DNA of 10,175 nucleotides from Planctomycetaceae bacterium (GTDB taxonomy: Bacteria; Planctomycetota; UBA1135; GCA-002686595). The notes under the pieces were generated by a model. That model saw only the letters and a program-made list of their open reading frames with translations. It was not told the origin of the DNA and made no database searches. Of this stretch, positions 1-7,282 are shown piece after piece (the stretch's first letter is position 1; every line of letters starts with the position of its first letter). The DNA is taken from contig JABWBL010000075.1 in assembly GCA_013360535.1 (NCBI GenBank), positions 1 through 10,175 of the forward strand, written 5' to 3'. A program made the position numbers and the translations under genes.

Positions 1-643
1 CGCGCTCCTTCAGCGCTCCGCGCGTGCCGCCCGCCGCGAACGCGAATATCACGACTGGCGCGAGCGCTCCGGTTTCCTTCGACGCGACGGCGCACAGGGC
101 CGCGATCGACGCTCCGATGCTCAGCCTCCCGGCCTTGCGCGCCGCGAGCCACGTCGCGAGCAGCGTGAACATCAGGCACAGCGCATCGGCGCGCCGCGGC
201 GGCAGCGGCACGACCTCGAAATGCACCCCGTGCAGCAGGAACACCATCAGTCCCGCGAACCAGGCCCAGCCCGAGCGTCCGCGGCCCACGAGCAGCTGCG
301 CGAGCGCGATCACGAGCGACGCGTTCAGCGCGAGGATCAGCCAGTCCGTCGTGTGGTAGCCACGCGCGTTCATGCCCCACAACGCGTGGTCGAGGCCGAA
401 CGACAGGTGCACGAGCGGGCGCCAGTAGTGCCCACCTGGGAAGCGCCCTTCCATCAGCTCGCTCGAGAGCGCGCCGCCGAGCTCCTCGAAGTTCGAGAAG
501 CGCCCGGCCTCGATCAGCGGGAACGTGTCCCAGCCGAAGAACCCCAGCCCCATGACGTCGCCCCACGCGATCCACGCGATCGCGAGCGAGACGAGCCACG
601 CTCCGAACCCGAACTTCGCGAGCCGCGCACCGTCACTGGGCAT
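1..643 (-). CDS. GT-C / TMTC-like membrane glycosyltransferase family protein, copy 1 (3' part outside window)
   Basis: I see about 214 codons of an open frame from an ATG at 643 to the window edge, so the C-terminus is missing. Several hydrophobic segments alternate with short polar loops; the first lies near residues 11-28. It is followed by GWDTFPLI, where D39 sits where GT-C enzymes carry their first-loop catalytic acid. Then come YWRPLVHLSFGLDHALWG, RRADALCLMFTLLA and ASKETGA, which parallel the YRPL, GRAD and KE motifs of bacterial TMTC/PMT-like proteins that use lipid-linked sugars at the outer face of the membrane. The protein aligns without gaps over its first 44 residues with the product of 4073-5503, so the two are paralogues. 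The ATG overlaps the last 11 nt of the phosphodiesterase gene, suggesting translational coupling. Family membership is well supported; donor and acceptor are unknown. Confidence 0.75.
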   Translation of the reverse strand, partial: MPSDGARLAKFGFGAWLVSLAIAWIAWGDVMGLGFFGWDTFPLIEAGRFSNFEELGGALSSELMEGRFPGGHYWRPLVHLSFGLDHALWGMNARGYHTTDWLILALNASLVIALAQLLVGRGRSGWAWFAGLMVFLLHGVHFEVVPLPPRRADALCLMFTLLATWLAARKAGRLSIGASIAALCAVASKETGALAPVVIFAFAAGGTRGALKER

Positions 644-2234
644 ACCCGGTCTCCTTGAGGCGGCTCTTCACTTCCTCGAGTTCCTTGTCGTCGTATTCCT
701 CCGGTGCCGGCCGATACCCACGCCGCGCCGCAGGATCGTCGCGCTCCTCGACCAGACGCGGCGGCTTCGCGTCGAGGAACAGCTCGCTGCGCACCTTGCC
801 GCTCATTTCCGTGTACACCGGCAGCCCGAGCAGCGCGAGCACCGTCGGCGCGAGGTCGAACACCGACACGCGGCCACGCTCGACCGAGCGCGCGAAATGC
901 GGCCCGGAAGTGATCCAAATGCCCTCGAGGCTGTGGTCGGGATAAGGCTTCGCGTGCTCGCCGTAAGGAACGCGCGCGGGCTCCGAGCGCGCGGCGATCG
1001 ACGGGTCGAGCTCGAAGATGAGATCCGGCAGTCGCCCCGCGAACTCACCCGGATACAACGCGGCGCCACGGTGCACCTTGAGCACCACCGGCTCCGCGCG
1101 ACCCGGCGCGCGCCACGCGAGCAACGCCTTCTCGATACGCACGAGCGTCGCCTCGACTTCCGCGGGCTCGACGAACCCTTGCGGCTCGCGTCCCTTCACG
1201 TTCAGTCGAATGCCGCCGAAGTTCGCCTCGCACACGCCCGCGAAGGCCGCGCTCTGCCCGAGCTCGAGCATCGAGAGCAGCGCGGCGTGCTCGACGGCCC
1301 GTTTTTCCGCGAGATTCTGCGTGTCGCGCGGCAACGACACCGGCGTCGTGCTCGCGACCGCGAAACCCTGCTCCACGAGCCACGGATGGATGAAGAAGCT
1401 GCGCCGATACGGATGGAAGCCGTGGTCGCTCATCACGATCACGTCGACGTCCTTGCCCGCCGTTTCGACCAGCCGCCCCAGCGTAGCGTCGAGCAGCTCG
1501 TAATGCGGCGCGACCGGCCCGTCGAGCTCGCCGTCGTACATGCGATGGCACCACACGTCGAGGTCCTTGAACACGATCATCGCCAGCGACCAGTCCTCGG
1601 CCACCAGCATCTCGTGCAGGACCTGTTCCTTGATCGCGAGCTGCTCCTTCACGCGCTCGAACGTCACTTCCTGCTTCTCGCGCCACGCACCGAGGTCCGG
1701 CACGAACCCACGCGCGCGCAGCAAGTCCGTCACCGTCGCCGGATACGCGTACTGCGCATCGAACGGCGACAGCATCCCCGCCACCAGCACGCCCTCGACC
1801 TTCTCGGGCGGATACGTCACCGGCACTCCGAAAGTGATCGAACGCGCGCCGTGCCACCCGAGGATGCGCCACAACGGCGCCGCCTGATTCGAGCGCGAGC
1901 TGATGAGCTTGACGTCGTACGTGCCCTCGACCGGCTCGAAGAACGAGTACACGCCGTTCTCGCCCGGCCCCTTGCCCGTCACCGCGCCCACCCAGGCCGC
2001 CGATGAGATCGGCACCTTCGTCGACTCCAGCGTCGCCGCCGAGCCGCGTTCCACCAGCTTCGCCAGGTTCGGCAGCCGCCCCTCGCGCATCAACGGCTCG
2101 ACCATCTCCCACGTCGCGCCGTCCCAGCCGATCACGAGCACCCGCCGCTCCGGCTTCCCGCGCCCCGGCGTAAAGAAGTACCCGAGCACCGCGACGCCCG
2201 CGAACGCCACGATCACGAGCAGGAGCGCCTTCAC
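633..2234 (-). CDS. Membrane-anchored type I phosphodiesterase / nucleotide pyrophosphatase family protein (alkaline phosphatase superfamily)
   Basis: The frame reads as a two-metal hydrolase of the alkaline phosphatase superfamily. Numbered from the GTG at 2234, an N-terminal hydrophobic anchor (about 2-22) is followed by VLVIGWDGATWE (metal ligand D38), LPNLAKLVERG, and VPISSAAWVGAVTGKGPGENG, where S77 takes the nucleophile position of the family pattern T/S-x-P-A-W...TG. DLDVWCHRMYD (D224/D226, H230) and SDHGF (D270, H271) supply further metal ligands, and PDHSLEGIW near the C-terminus gives a late His. There is no C-x-P-x-R sulfatase motif, so it should not need formylglycine. The substrate is unknown; a phosphodiester or phosphorylated glycan outside the membrane is possible. 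The frame is open back to a GTG at 2309, with ATGs at 2303 and 2273. I prefer 2234 because GGAGA precedes it at good spacing and it puts the anchor at the N-terminus, while the upstream residues are Arg-rich and unlike a signal. It shares 11 nt with the next gene. Confidence 0.85.
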   Translation of the reverse strand: MKALLLVIVAFAGVAVLGYFFTPGRGKPERRVLVIGWDGATWEMVEPLMREGRLPNLAKLVERGSAATLESTKVPISSAAWVGAVTGKGPGENGVYSFFEPVEGTYDVKLISSRSNQAAPLWRILGWHGARSITFGVPVTYPPEKVEGVLVAGMLSPFDAQYAYPATVTDLLRARGFVPDLGAWREKQEVTFERVKEQLAIKEQVLHEMLVAEDWSLAMIVFKDLDVWCHRMYDGELDGPVAPHYELLDATLGRLVETAGKDVDVIVMSDHGFHPYRRSFFIHPWLVEQGFAVASTTPVSLPRDTQNLAEKRAVEHAALLSMLELGQSAAFAGVCEANFGGIRLNVKGREPQGFVEPAEVEATLVRIEKALLAWRAPGRAEPVVLKVHRGAALYPGEFAGRLPDLIFELDPSIAARSEPARVPYGEHAKPYPDHSLEGIWITSGPHFARSVERGRVSVFDLAPTVLALLGLPVYTEMSGKVRSELFLDAKPPRLVEERDDPAARRGYRPAPEEYDDKELEEVKSRLKETGYAQ

Positions 2235-2363
2235 GTTCCCCGCTCTCCGCGATCCCTGCGCGCTTCTCTGCATTTCCGCGATGCTACCGGCCCGCACGCC
2301 CATTCTCACGCTGCGAGCCGCCGCTCTCCCCGTTCAAGGGGCTGCATCGGTGTCTTGCCGGTT

Positions 2364-3014
2364 CTACGACGGAAGCGTTCTTTCGGTGTCGGTCACTGCG
2401 GGCGACAAGGATGCGAGGAACAGGAAGGTGCTTCCCGCGGCGACGGCGAGGGCGGCGAAGGCGCCGATCGCCCGTCCGACCGAGTTCGACTCCGTCCAGT
2501 CACCGTCAAGTTCGCCGACGATCGCGAGCTTGAGGTGCACCGGGTAGCTCGGCACTTCGGCGTCGGCTTCGTGAGCGACGAGCTCGACCTCGAGCGTCAT
2601 GTCGCAGCCCGCCAGCGGGAACGCCTTCGTGAGCAGTTGTCCCGGGCCCTCGCTCCGCCCCGCATGCCAGTAGAACCAATCCGTGGGGTCCCCCGTGCCG
2701 TCGACGCAGGCATCGAACTCCTCGTCGTAGTAGCGCCCCACCAACCGGAACCTCAGCCCGCAGCCGCGTCGGAGCGACACACGAAAGTCCTCGGACTCCG
2801 ACCAGTCGATGCACACGAATCCGACCCCGCGGCGCGCATCCCAGTTTGCCCAGTCGAAGCGCCACTCGGACACGCTCCCGTGCGCGACGTCGACGCCGCC
2901 TTCGATCCGCGCGAGCGACACGACCTCGCCGCACCTTCCCTGGGGCACCAGCCAGTACCCCACGGCGACGAACAGCAGGGTCAGCACCCAAGCCAAGAAC
3001 GGTAGCAACTTCAT
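2364..3014 (-). CDS. Hypothetical protein with N- and C-terminal membrane segments
   Basis: This is a 216-residue protein that I do not recognise. Residues 3-23 form a hydrophobic segment suited to an anchor or uncleaved signal. A region of about 150 residues follows, rich in Trp, Asp and Glu, with cysteines at 28 and 68 and others in GCGLRF, FDACVDG and LAGCDM, which could pair as disulfides outside the membrane. A second hydrophobic stretch (AIGAFAALAVAAGSTFLFLASL) lies near the C-terminus, followed by a short tail. The arrangement suggests an exported domain held at both ends. The ATG at 3014 has a purine-rich AGGAAAGGGA upstream. Codon use matches its neighbours, and it lies in the same direction as the phosphodiesterase gene downstream and the SUMF1-domain gene upstream (gap 131 nt), so it may be part of the same locus. 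No function can be assigned. Confidence 0.65.
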   Translation of the reverse strand: MKLLPFLAWVLTLLFVAVGYWLVPQGRCGEVVSLARIEGGVDVAHGSVSEWRFDWANWDARRGVGFVCIDWSESEDFRVSLRRGCGLRFRLVGRYYDEEFDACVDGTGDPTDWFYWHAGRSEGPGQLLTKAFPLAGCDMTLEVELVAHEADAEVPSYPVHLKLAIVGELDGDWTESNSVGRAIGAFAALAVAAGSTFLFLASLSPAVTDTERTLPS

Positions 3015-3145
3015 GCTGTCCCTTTCCTCACGACCAACGGCGCGCTCCGAATCCGGACGACACTCGCTTCCGTCGTCGTGCGAGTCGTGCGGCGACGTTC
3101 GGCGGGCACTCCCTGGAAGTCAAGTGACGAAGCGTCGGTGCACAC

Positions 3146-3967
3146 TCACAACGACCGCGCGACGCGGAACGCGTAGTAGGCGTTGCGGTCGCTGGCTTCG
3201 ATGGAGTAACGCGCGGACGAGCGGCAGTCGGCCGTGCCGATGATCCACGAGCCGCCGCGCACGACCCGGCGCTCACCGTAGGACGGCCCGACGGGATCGA
3301 CCGAACGCCCCGGCTGCGCGTAGGCCTGCGCGCCGTAGAAATCCGAGCACCACTCCCACACGTTGCCGTGCATGTCGTGCAGCCCCCACGGATTTGGCAA
3401 CTTGCGTCCGACCGGATGGGCCTGACAGCCCCAGCCCTCGAGCTGGAAGGCCCGGTTGAAGTCCCACACCGTGTCCGCGGGAAGCCGAGCATTGCCGCTG
3501 TTGCGGAAGTACCAACCGTGCGCGTCGAGCAGCTCCGGATCATCGCCGAAGCTGAACATCGTCGTGGTCCCCGCGCGGCACGCGTACTCCCACTCCGCCT
3601 CCGTCGGCAACCGCCACGTGCGCCCCGTGAGCACGCTCGCGCGAGCGCAGAACTCCTGCGCCTCGGTCCAACTCACGTGCGTCACCGGGCAGTCGGGGCA
3701 ACGCGTGCGCGCCGACGGGTTCGAGCCCATCACGCCCTCCCACTGCGCCTGCGTCAGCTCGAACTTGCCGAGCTCAAACCCCTTCGTGATCCGCACCCGA
3801 TGCGCCGGCCGCTCGTCGGGCTGCCCGACGTCGCTGCCCATCGTGAACTCACCCGGCTCGATGCGCACGAACGCGATCCCGTCGAGCACCCTGCGCGCCG
3901 CCACGTCCCTCTCATCCGCGTACGCCGCCACCAGCAACGCCGCCGCGAACACCCACTTTCCGTTCAC
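3146..3967 (-). CDS. Secreted SUMF1 / FGE-sulfatase-domain protein, probably not a true formylglycine-generating enzyme
   Basis: The 273-residue product begins with a short signal-like segment (MNGKWVFAAALLVAAYA) and then follows the SUMF1 fold: FVRIEPGEFTMGSD, ERPAHRVRITKGFELGKFELTQAQWE, PVTHVSWTEAQEFC, WRLPTEAEWEYACRAGT, GLHDMHGNVWEWCSD, RVVRGGSW and a final YYAFRVARSL. In characterised formylglycine-generating enzymes the segment after GGS carries two catalytic cysteines (human C336 and C341). Here the first position is Ile (I243) and only C248 in DCRSSAR remains, the pattern usual in the many SUMF1-domain proteins that do not make formylglycine. The nearby phosphodiesterase lacks a sulfatase motif, in keeping with that. 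Its role could be binding or modification in the envelope; this is unknown. The start is a GTG with no clear Shine-Dalgarno; no better start exists before the domain. Confidence 0.85.
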   Translation of the reverse strand: MNGKWVFAAALLVAAYADERDVAARRVLDGIAFVRIEPGEFTMGSDVGQPDERPAHRVRITKGFELGKFELTQAQWEGVMGSNPSARTRCPDCPVTHVSWTEAQEFCARASVLTGRTWRLPTEAEWEYACRAGTTTMFSFGDDPELLDAHGWYFRNSGNARLPADTVWDFNRAFQLEGWGCQAHPVGRKLPNPWGLHDMHGNVWEWCSDFYGAQAYAQPGRSVDPVGPSYGERRVVRGGSWIIGTADCRSSARYSIEASDRNAYYAFRVARSL

Positions 3968-4061
3968 GCAAGGAAGCTAGCTGGCGAGCGCTTCCGCGGA
4001 AAGCACTTCGCGAACTGGCGAGAGCGCAAGCGCGTCGGCATCCGAGCATCGAAAGACGTTG

Positions 4062-4082
4062 CGAGCGCTCGTTCAGCGCTCG
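4062..4082 (-). terminator. Hairpin over the stop codon of the upstream GT-C gene
   Basis: An 8-bp perfect stem (CGAGCGCT at 4062-4069 and AGCGCTCG at 4075-4082) with a 5-nt loop includes the stop codon at 4073-4075. Read on the minus strand it is followed only by a short mixed CTTT stretch, so intrinsic termination would be weak. It may instead stabilise the 3' end or be chance in GC-rich DNA. Confidence 0.25.
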
Positions 4083-5503
4083 AGCACGATCACGATCTCG
4101 TCGGCGAGCGGAGGAGAGGGTTGGGCCGGGGGGACGATGCGGAGGTTGCGGGCGGGCCAGGCAAGTTCGGCGAAGGCGGAGACGCTGTAGGGAGCGAGCA
4201 GCGCGTAGGTGCGGGGGCGGCCGTCGAGCCAGGGAGCGGGGTCGCGAACTTCCATCGGGAGGCCGGGGAGGCGCGAGGCGACGCCGGGACGCGCGGCGCG
4301 CACGGTGGATTCGAGGCGCGCGAGGTAGTTGCGAGCGGCAGAAGTTGCCTCGAGAAACGTCGAAGTGCGCGTTGGCCACGGGAGGAGCGAGAGCGCGACC
4401 CACGCGGCGGCGGGAAGTGCAAGAACACGCAAGAATCCTGCGGAATCCAGCGTTCTCGAGACGAGCGCGGCCACGAACAGCGCGTTGATGGCGACGAACG
4501 GGAGTTCGTACCAGCCGCGCTCGGCGCGCGAGATCGCGGTGAGCGAGGCGAGCGCGACGAACCACAGCGCGAGCGGGCCGAAGCTCTTCAGAAACTCCCG
4601 ACGTGCAGCAATTGCGAGCATGACCACGAGCGCGAGCGCGACACCGCACGAAATCGTCGCGCTGCCGAGCAGGCGCGCGGGCGCGGGGGCGAAAGCGGCC
4701 GGGAAATAACGCACGAAAGCGCCGAACGACTCGCTCCACGCGGCTGACATCTGCGCCTCGCGGCTGCCGCCGATGCCACCGAGTGCCCACGTGCGCAATG
4801 CAAACGTGAGCGCGAACGCGACCCAGGCGGGCCACGCTTCGCGAGCTGCGGCGCGCAGGCGTTCGGCGAAGGCGCCCGAAGCGCTCACGAAGTGCACGCC
4901 GGTGACGACGACGACGGCGATCGCACCGCTCTCCTTCGACGCGAGCGCCGCCGCGACCGCGACCGCCGCGATCCAACGCGCGGGCCGAGTTCGCGACAAC
5001 GCGCAGCACAGGGCGAACAACGTGAACACGACCGCGAGCGAGTCCGCGCGGCGCGCCGGCACGTCGACGATGTCCGCGTGGACGAGGTTGGTGCCGTAGA
5101 CGAGGCCGGCGGCGAGTGCGGACCAAATGGCGTTCGCTCCCCCCGCGAGCCAGCGGCGCGCGGCCTCGGCGGCGAGCACGGCTCCCAGAACGGCGAGGGC
5201 AAGGTCGGTGCGATGGAACGTGGCCGGGTCGAGGCCGCCGAGGGCGTGGTCGAGGCCGAAGGAGAGGTGCACGAGCGGGCGCCAGTAGCTGCCGAGCGGG
5301 TAGCGCCCGCCCATGAGCTCGTCCCCGAAGGCCCCAAGGACGTCTCCGACGCTTCCGACCCGGCCGGCGGCGATCAGCGGGAAGGTGTCCCAGCCGACCA
5401 AGGGCAGGTCCGCGCCCCCCGCCCAGCGGAGCCACGTCCACAGGGCGATCCCCAGGGTGCCGAGGGCGAGCCAGAGGCGCGTTTGGCCGTCGGAGGCGCT
5501 CAC
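4073..5503 (-). CDS. GT-C / TMTC-like membrane glycosyltransferase family protein, copy 2
   Basis: This 476-residue polytopic membrane protein is complete. A first hydrophobic segment (about 9-27) leads to GWDTFPLI with D39 in the position of the GT-C first-loop acid, then SYWRPLVHLSFGLDHALGG, HADIVDVPARRADSLAVVFT (GRAD-like) and ASKESGA (KE-like). Roughly ten hydrophobic segments follow, with a soluble C-terminal part (LEATSAARNYLARLES to the end, which holds WLDGRPRTYALL). This agrees with lipid-linked-sugar glycosyltransferases of the PMT/TMTC type; the C-terminus has no TPR repeats. The frame stays open to an ATG at 5878, but that would overlap the divergent iron-sulfur gene. I chose the GTG at 5503 because GGGAGGGG lies just upstream, and from it GWDTF falls at exactly the same residue number as in the paralogue at 1-643. 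It is the first gene of a five-gene same-strand run. Family fairly sure; substrate unknown. Confidence 0.8.
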   Translation of the reverse strand: MSASDGQTRLWLALGTLGIALWTWLRWAGGADLPLVGWDTFPLIAAGRVGSVGDVLGAFGDELMGGRYPLGSYWRPLVHLSFGLDHALGGLDPATFHRTDLALAVLGAVLAAEAARRWLAGGANAIWSALAAGLVYGTNLVHADIVDVPARRADSLAVVFTLFALCCALSRTRPARWIAAVAVAAALASKESGAIAVVVVTGVHFVSASGAFAERLRAAAREAWPAWVAFALTFALRTWALGGIGGSREAQMSAAWSESFGAFVRYFPAAFAPAPARLLGSATISCGVALALVVMLAIAARREFLKSFGPLALWFVALASLTAISRAERGWYELPFVAINALFVAALVSRTLDSAGFLRVLALPAAAWVALSLLPWPTRTSTFLEATSAARNYLARLESTVRAARPGVASRLPGLPMEVRDPAPWLDGRPRTYALLAPYSVSAFAELAWPARNLRIVPPAQPSPPLADEIVIVLER

Positions 5504-5569
5504 GAGCCCCTCCCGGGCGCCGGCGCGGGTCGTTCCTCCGGCCAGCTCGCGCGCTCGAACATCGGGCGG

Positions 5570-5575
5570 AGTATA
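5570..5575 (-). promoter_or_regulatory. Candidate -10 element (TATACT) for the minus-strand gene run
   Basis: TATACT on the minus strand stands out in very GC-rich surroundings, about 65 nt upstream of the GTG at 5503. I see no convincing -35 hexamer. If used, it would exclude the alternative ATG at 5602 from the transcript and so supports the GTG start. Confidence 0.3.
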
Positions 5576-5744
5576 GGAAGGCCCCCCGGACGCGGTTAGC
5601 ATGGCCGCCCGTCGTCGTCCGCTGGCCCGGCTCCGCTGGAACCGGTCCGCCGGACGGCCTACTCTCCCCTCAACGTTAGAGTCTTCCCCCGCCGATCCTT
5701 GCCGGCACCGCTCGAGAGGCCAGCCCCCACCCGGCTTTGACCCC

Positions 5745-6887
5745 ATGACCGAGACTCCGACCCTCAAGGACAGCGTCGCCAAGGCCGAGCGCTTCGCGGT
5801 CGACCCGCAGCTGTGCATCGCCTGCGACGCCTGCTGCCAGGACTTCCCCGAGATCTTCTTCATGGGGAAGGACGCCAAGGCGCACGCGCACGACGTCCAC
5901 GACTCGACGCTCTACAACGCGCGCACCGTCGTCGACGTGTGCCCGACGAGCGCGATCAGCTTCTCGGGCGAGCTGCCGCCGGCCGAGGACCTCTCCAAGC
6001 TCGAGGAAGTGCCGGGCTGGGAGGCCGAGTGGGCCCAGTGGCGCGGCGTCGAGATGGATCCTGTCGAGCGCGACCGCCGCTACGGCCGCGACTTCCGCGT
6101 CGACGAGGAAGAGGACTTCGTCCGCATCACGGTGCAGTTCCCGACCAAGGTGCCGGCGGTGCGCGACCGCTTCCGCTACGGGCTCACCAGCGTGATGCCG
6201 ATCTACGGCAGCCATGTCGTGCAGGACGGCAACGTCTTCCAGATCTACGGCTGGGTCAAGGATCCCAAGATCCGCGCGCTGTGCCACACGACCGCGAGCT
6301 TCCCCGGCCAGTTCCTCTCGACGATCGAGGTCAAGCGCACGACCTTCGGGCACCGCTTCCGCTTCGACGGCCACCAGAAGCTCGAGATCCTGGTCTTCAA
6401 GAAGCCCGGCCTCGCCGAGACCTGGCAGTGGCGCTCGCACTTCATCACCGAGAAGTGCACCGCCTGCACGATCTGCGAGCGCGTCTGCCCCACCAACGCG
6501 ATCTCCGGCGGCGAACGCTTCTTCATCGACCCGGACCTGTGCATCAACTGCTCGGTCTGCGGCATCTACTGCCCGTTCGACGCGATCACCAACGATCACG
6601 ACACGTTCGTCACGCACATCAAGCCCAAGCAGGTGCCCAAGGCGCTCGTCCACGAGGAACTCTGCACCGGCTGCGAGTTCTGCGTCGACGTCTGCCCCTT
6701 CGAGGCGCTCGAGATGCGCCTCGACGCCGACGGCTTCAACCGCATCGCGACCGTGATCGAGAAGAACTGCACCTCCTGCAAGCTGTGCGAGCAGGTCTGC
6801 ATCAAGGACGCGATCGAGATCCCGCGCGTGCAGAACTTCCGCGACATCGGCATGAGCTTCATGAGCTACCTGAGCGACGGCCACTAG
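5745..6887 (+). CDS. Multi-cluster [4Fe-4S] ferredoxin-like protein with an unrecognised middle domain
   Basis: The 380-residue product has three parts. Residues 20-70 look like a mono-cluster ferredoxin: CIACDACC (C24, C27, C30 or C31), QDFPEIFF, and a distant VCPTSAI (C66). Residues about 75-235 form a mixed, probably beta-rich region (FRYGLTSVMPIYGSHVV, FQIYGWVKDPKIRAL, FRFDGHQKLEILVFKKPG) that I cannot assign; it contains C180. The last part holds four CxxCxxCxxxC motifs, starting at C238, C266, C307 and C342, the first three followed by Pro, enough for four [4Fe-4S] clusters as two tandem 2[4Fe-4S] ferredoxins. A cytoplasmic electron carrier or electron-transfer subunit is likely; no signal peptide or membrane segment is seen. 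The ATG at 5745 begins MTETPTLKDS; the frame is open upstream to 5601 but that stretch is low in family character. No strong Shine-Dalgarno is visible. It stands alone, divergent from the gene run on the other strand. Confidence 0.85.
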   Translation: MTETPTLKDSVAKAERFAVDPQLCIACDACCQDFPEIFFMGKDAKAHAHDVHDSTLYNARTVVDVCPTSAISFSGELPPAEDLSKLEEVPGWEAEWAQWRGVEMDPVERDRRYGRDFRVDEEEDFVRITVQFPTKVPAVRDRFRYGLTSVMPIYGSHVVQDGNVFQIYGWVKDPKIRALCHTTASFPGQFLSTIEVKRTTFGHRFRFDGHQKLEILVFKKPGLAETWQWRSHFITEKCTACTICERVCPTNAISGGERFFIDPDLCINCSVCGIYCPFDAITNDHDTFVTHIKPKQVPKALVHEELCTGCEFCVDVCPFEALEMRLDADGFNRIATVIEKNCTSCKLCEQVCIKDAIEIPRVQNFRDIGMSFMSYLSDGH

Positions 6888-6916
6888 GCCGCCCGCTTCC
6901 GCGCTCCCCCAATCCC

Positions 6917-6957
6917 GAGGGACCCGTCCGGCAGCGCTGGATGGGTCCCTTCGGTTT
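6917..6957 (+). terminator. Hairpin downstream of the iron-sulfur gene
   Basis: AGGGACCC (6918-6925) and GGGTCCCT (6943-6950) form an 8-bp perfect stem with a 17-nt loop that can pair further inside. It begins 30 nt after the stop codon at 6887 and is followed by TTCGGTTT rather than a clean T-run. Position and symmetry favour a terminator. Confidence 0.6.
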
Positions 6958-6976
6958 GCGATGACGCTTCCTGTGC

Positions 6977-6982
6977 TAGTCT
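6977..6982 (+). promoter_or_regulatory. Candidate -10 element (TAGTCT) next to the mntA start
   Basis: TAGTCT preceded by TGTGC lies 6 nt before the ATG at 6989. A poor -35-like TTGCGA is at 6956-6961 (15-nt spacer). With so little space and no Shine-Dalgarno, the transcript would be leaderless or nearly so. Weak but consistent. Confidence 0.3.
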
Positions 6983-6988
6983 CCCCGC

Positions 6989-7282
6989 ATGCGACGAGCC
7001 GACGCACTTCGCACCCTCGGACTGCACGCCGAAGAGCTCCACGAGCGCTTCGAAGTCGAGCGCCTGAGCATCTTCGGCTCCGTCGCGCGCGACGAGGCCC
7101 GTGACACGAGCGACGTGGACCTGCACGTGAAGTTCGCGCGTCCGGTGACGCTGTTCACCTTCATCCGGCTGCGGGCGCAGCTCGCCGCGTGGCTCGATGC
7201 GCCGGTCGACCTCGCCGAAGAAGAAGCGCTGCACGCGCGCCACCGAGACCGCATCCTCCGCGAGGCGGTCCGCGCCGCCTGA
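6989..7282 (+). CDS. mntA: MntA-type minimal nucleotidyltransferase antitoxin
   Basis: This 97-residue protein carries the minimal nucleotidyltransferase signature GSX10DXD: G30-S31, ten residues, then D42-V-D44 (GSVARDEARDTSDVDLHV). LDAPVDLAEEEAL near residue 70 gives the usual third acidic site. In characterised MntA-HepT pairs, MntA uses ATP to attach AMP units to a tyrosine of the HEPN toxin HepT and so inactivates it. The next gene encodes such a HEPN protein with the target tyrosine, which makes the assignment strong. No Shine-Dalgarno is present and a -10-like hexamer sits only 6 nt upstream, suggesting a leaderless mRNA. The 3' end overlaps the toxin frame. The pair is placed after a terminator-like hairpin, so it has its own transcription unit. 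Confidence 0.88.
   Translation: MRRADALRTLGLHAEELHERFEVERLSIFGSVARDEARDTSDVDLHVKFARPVTLFTFIRLRAQLAAWLDAPVDLAEEEALHARHRDRILREAVRAA

Noticed and set aside
525..2006. Long plus-strand open frame (493 codons) opposite the phosphodiesterase gene
   Set aside because: It is Arg/His/Glu-rich with no family character and lies antisense to a gene with complete catalytic motifs; long antisense frames are expected in GC-rich DNA.
633..3967. SUMF1 protein as formylglycine maker for the neighbouring hydrolase
   Set aside because: The hydrolase has Ser at the nucleophile position and no C-x-P-x-R motif, and the SUMF1 protein lacks one catalytic Cys.
3368..4747. Long plus-strand open frame across the SUMF1 and GT-C genes
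   Set aside because: It spans two recognised minus-strand genes and the gap between them, and reads as Arg/Gly/Glu-rich low-complexity protein.
5504..5878. N-terminal extension of the upstream GT-C gene to an ATG at 5878 or 5602
   Set aside because: The extension would overlap the divergent iron-sulfur gene or a TATACT element, is Arg/Ser/Gly-rich, and is absent from the paralogue; the GTG at 5503 has a strong ribosome-binding site.
5676..7007. Minus-strand open frame opposite the iron-sulfur gene
   Set aside because: The plus strand has seventeen well-placed ferredoxin-type cysteines; the minus reading is Val/Ala/Asp/Leu-rich with no motif.
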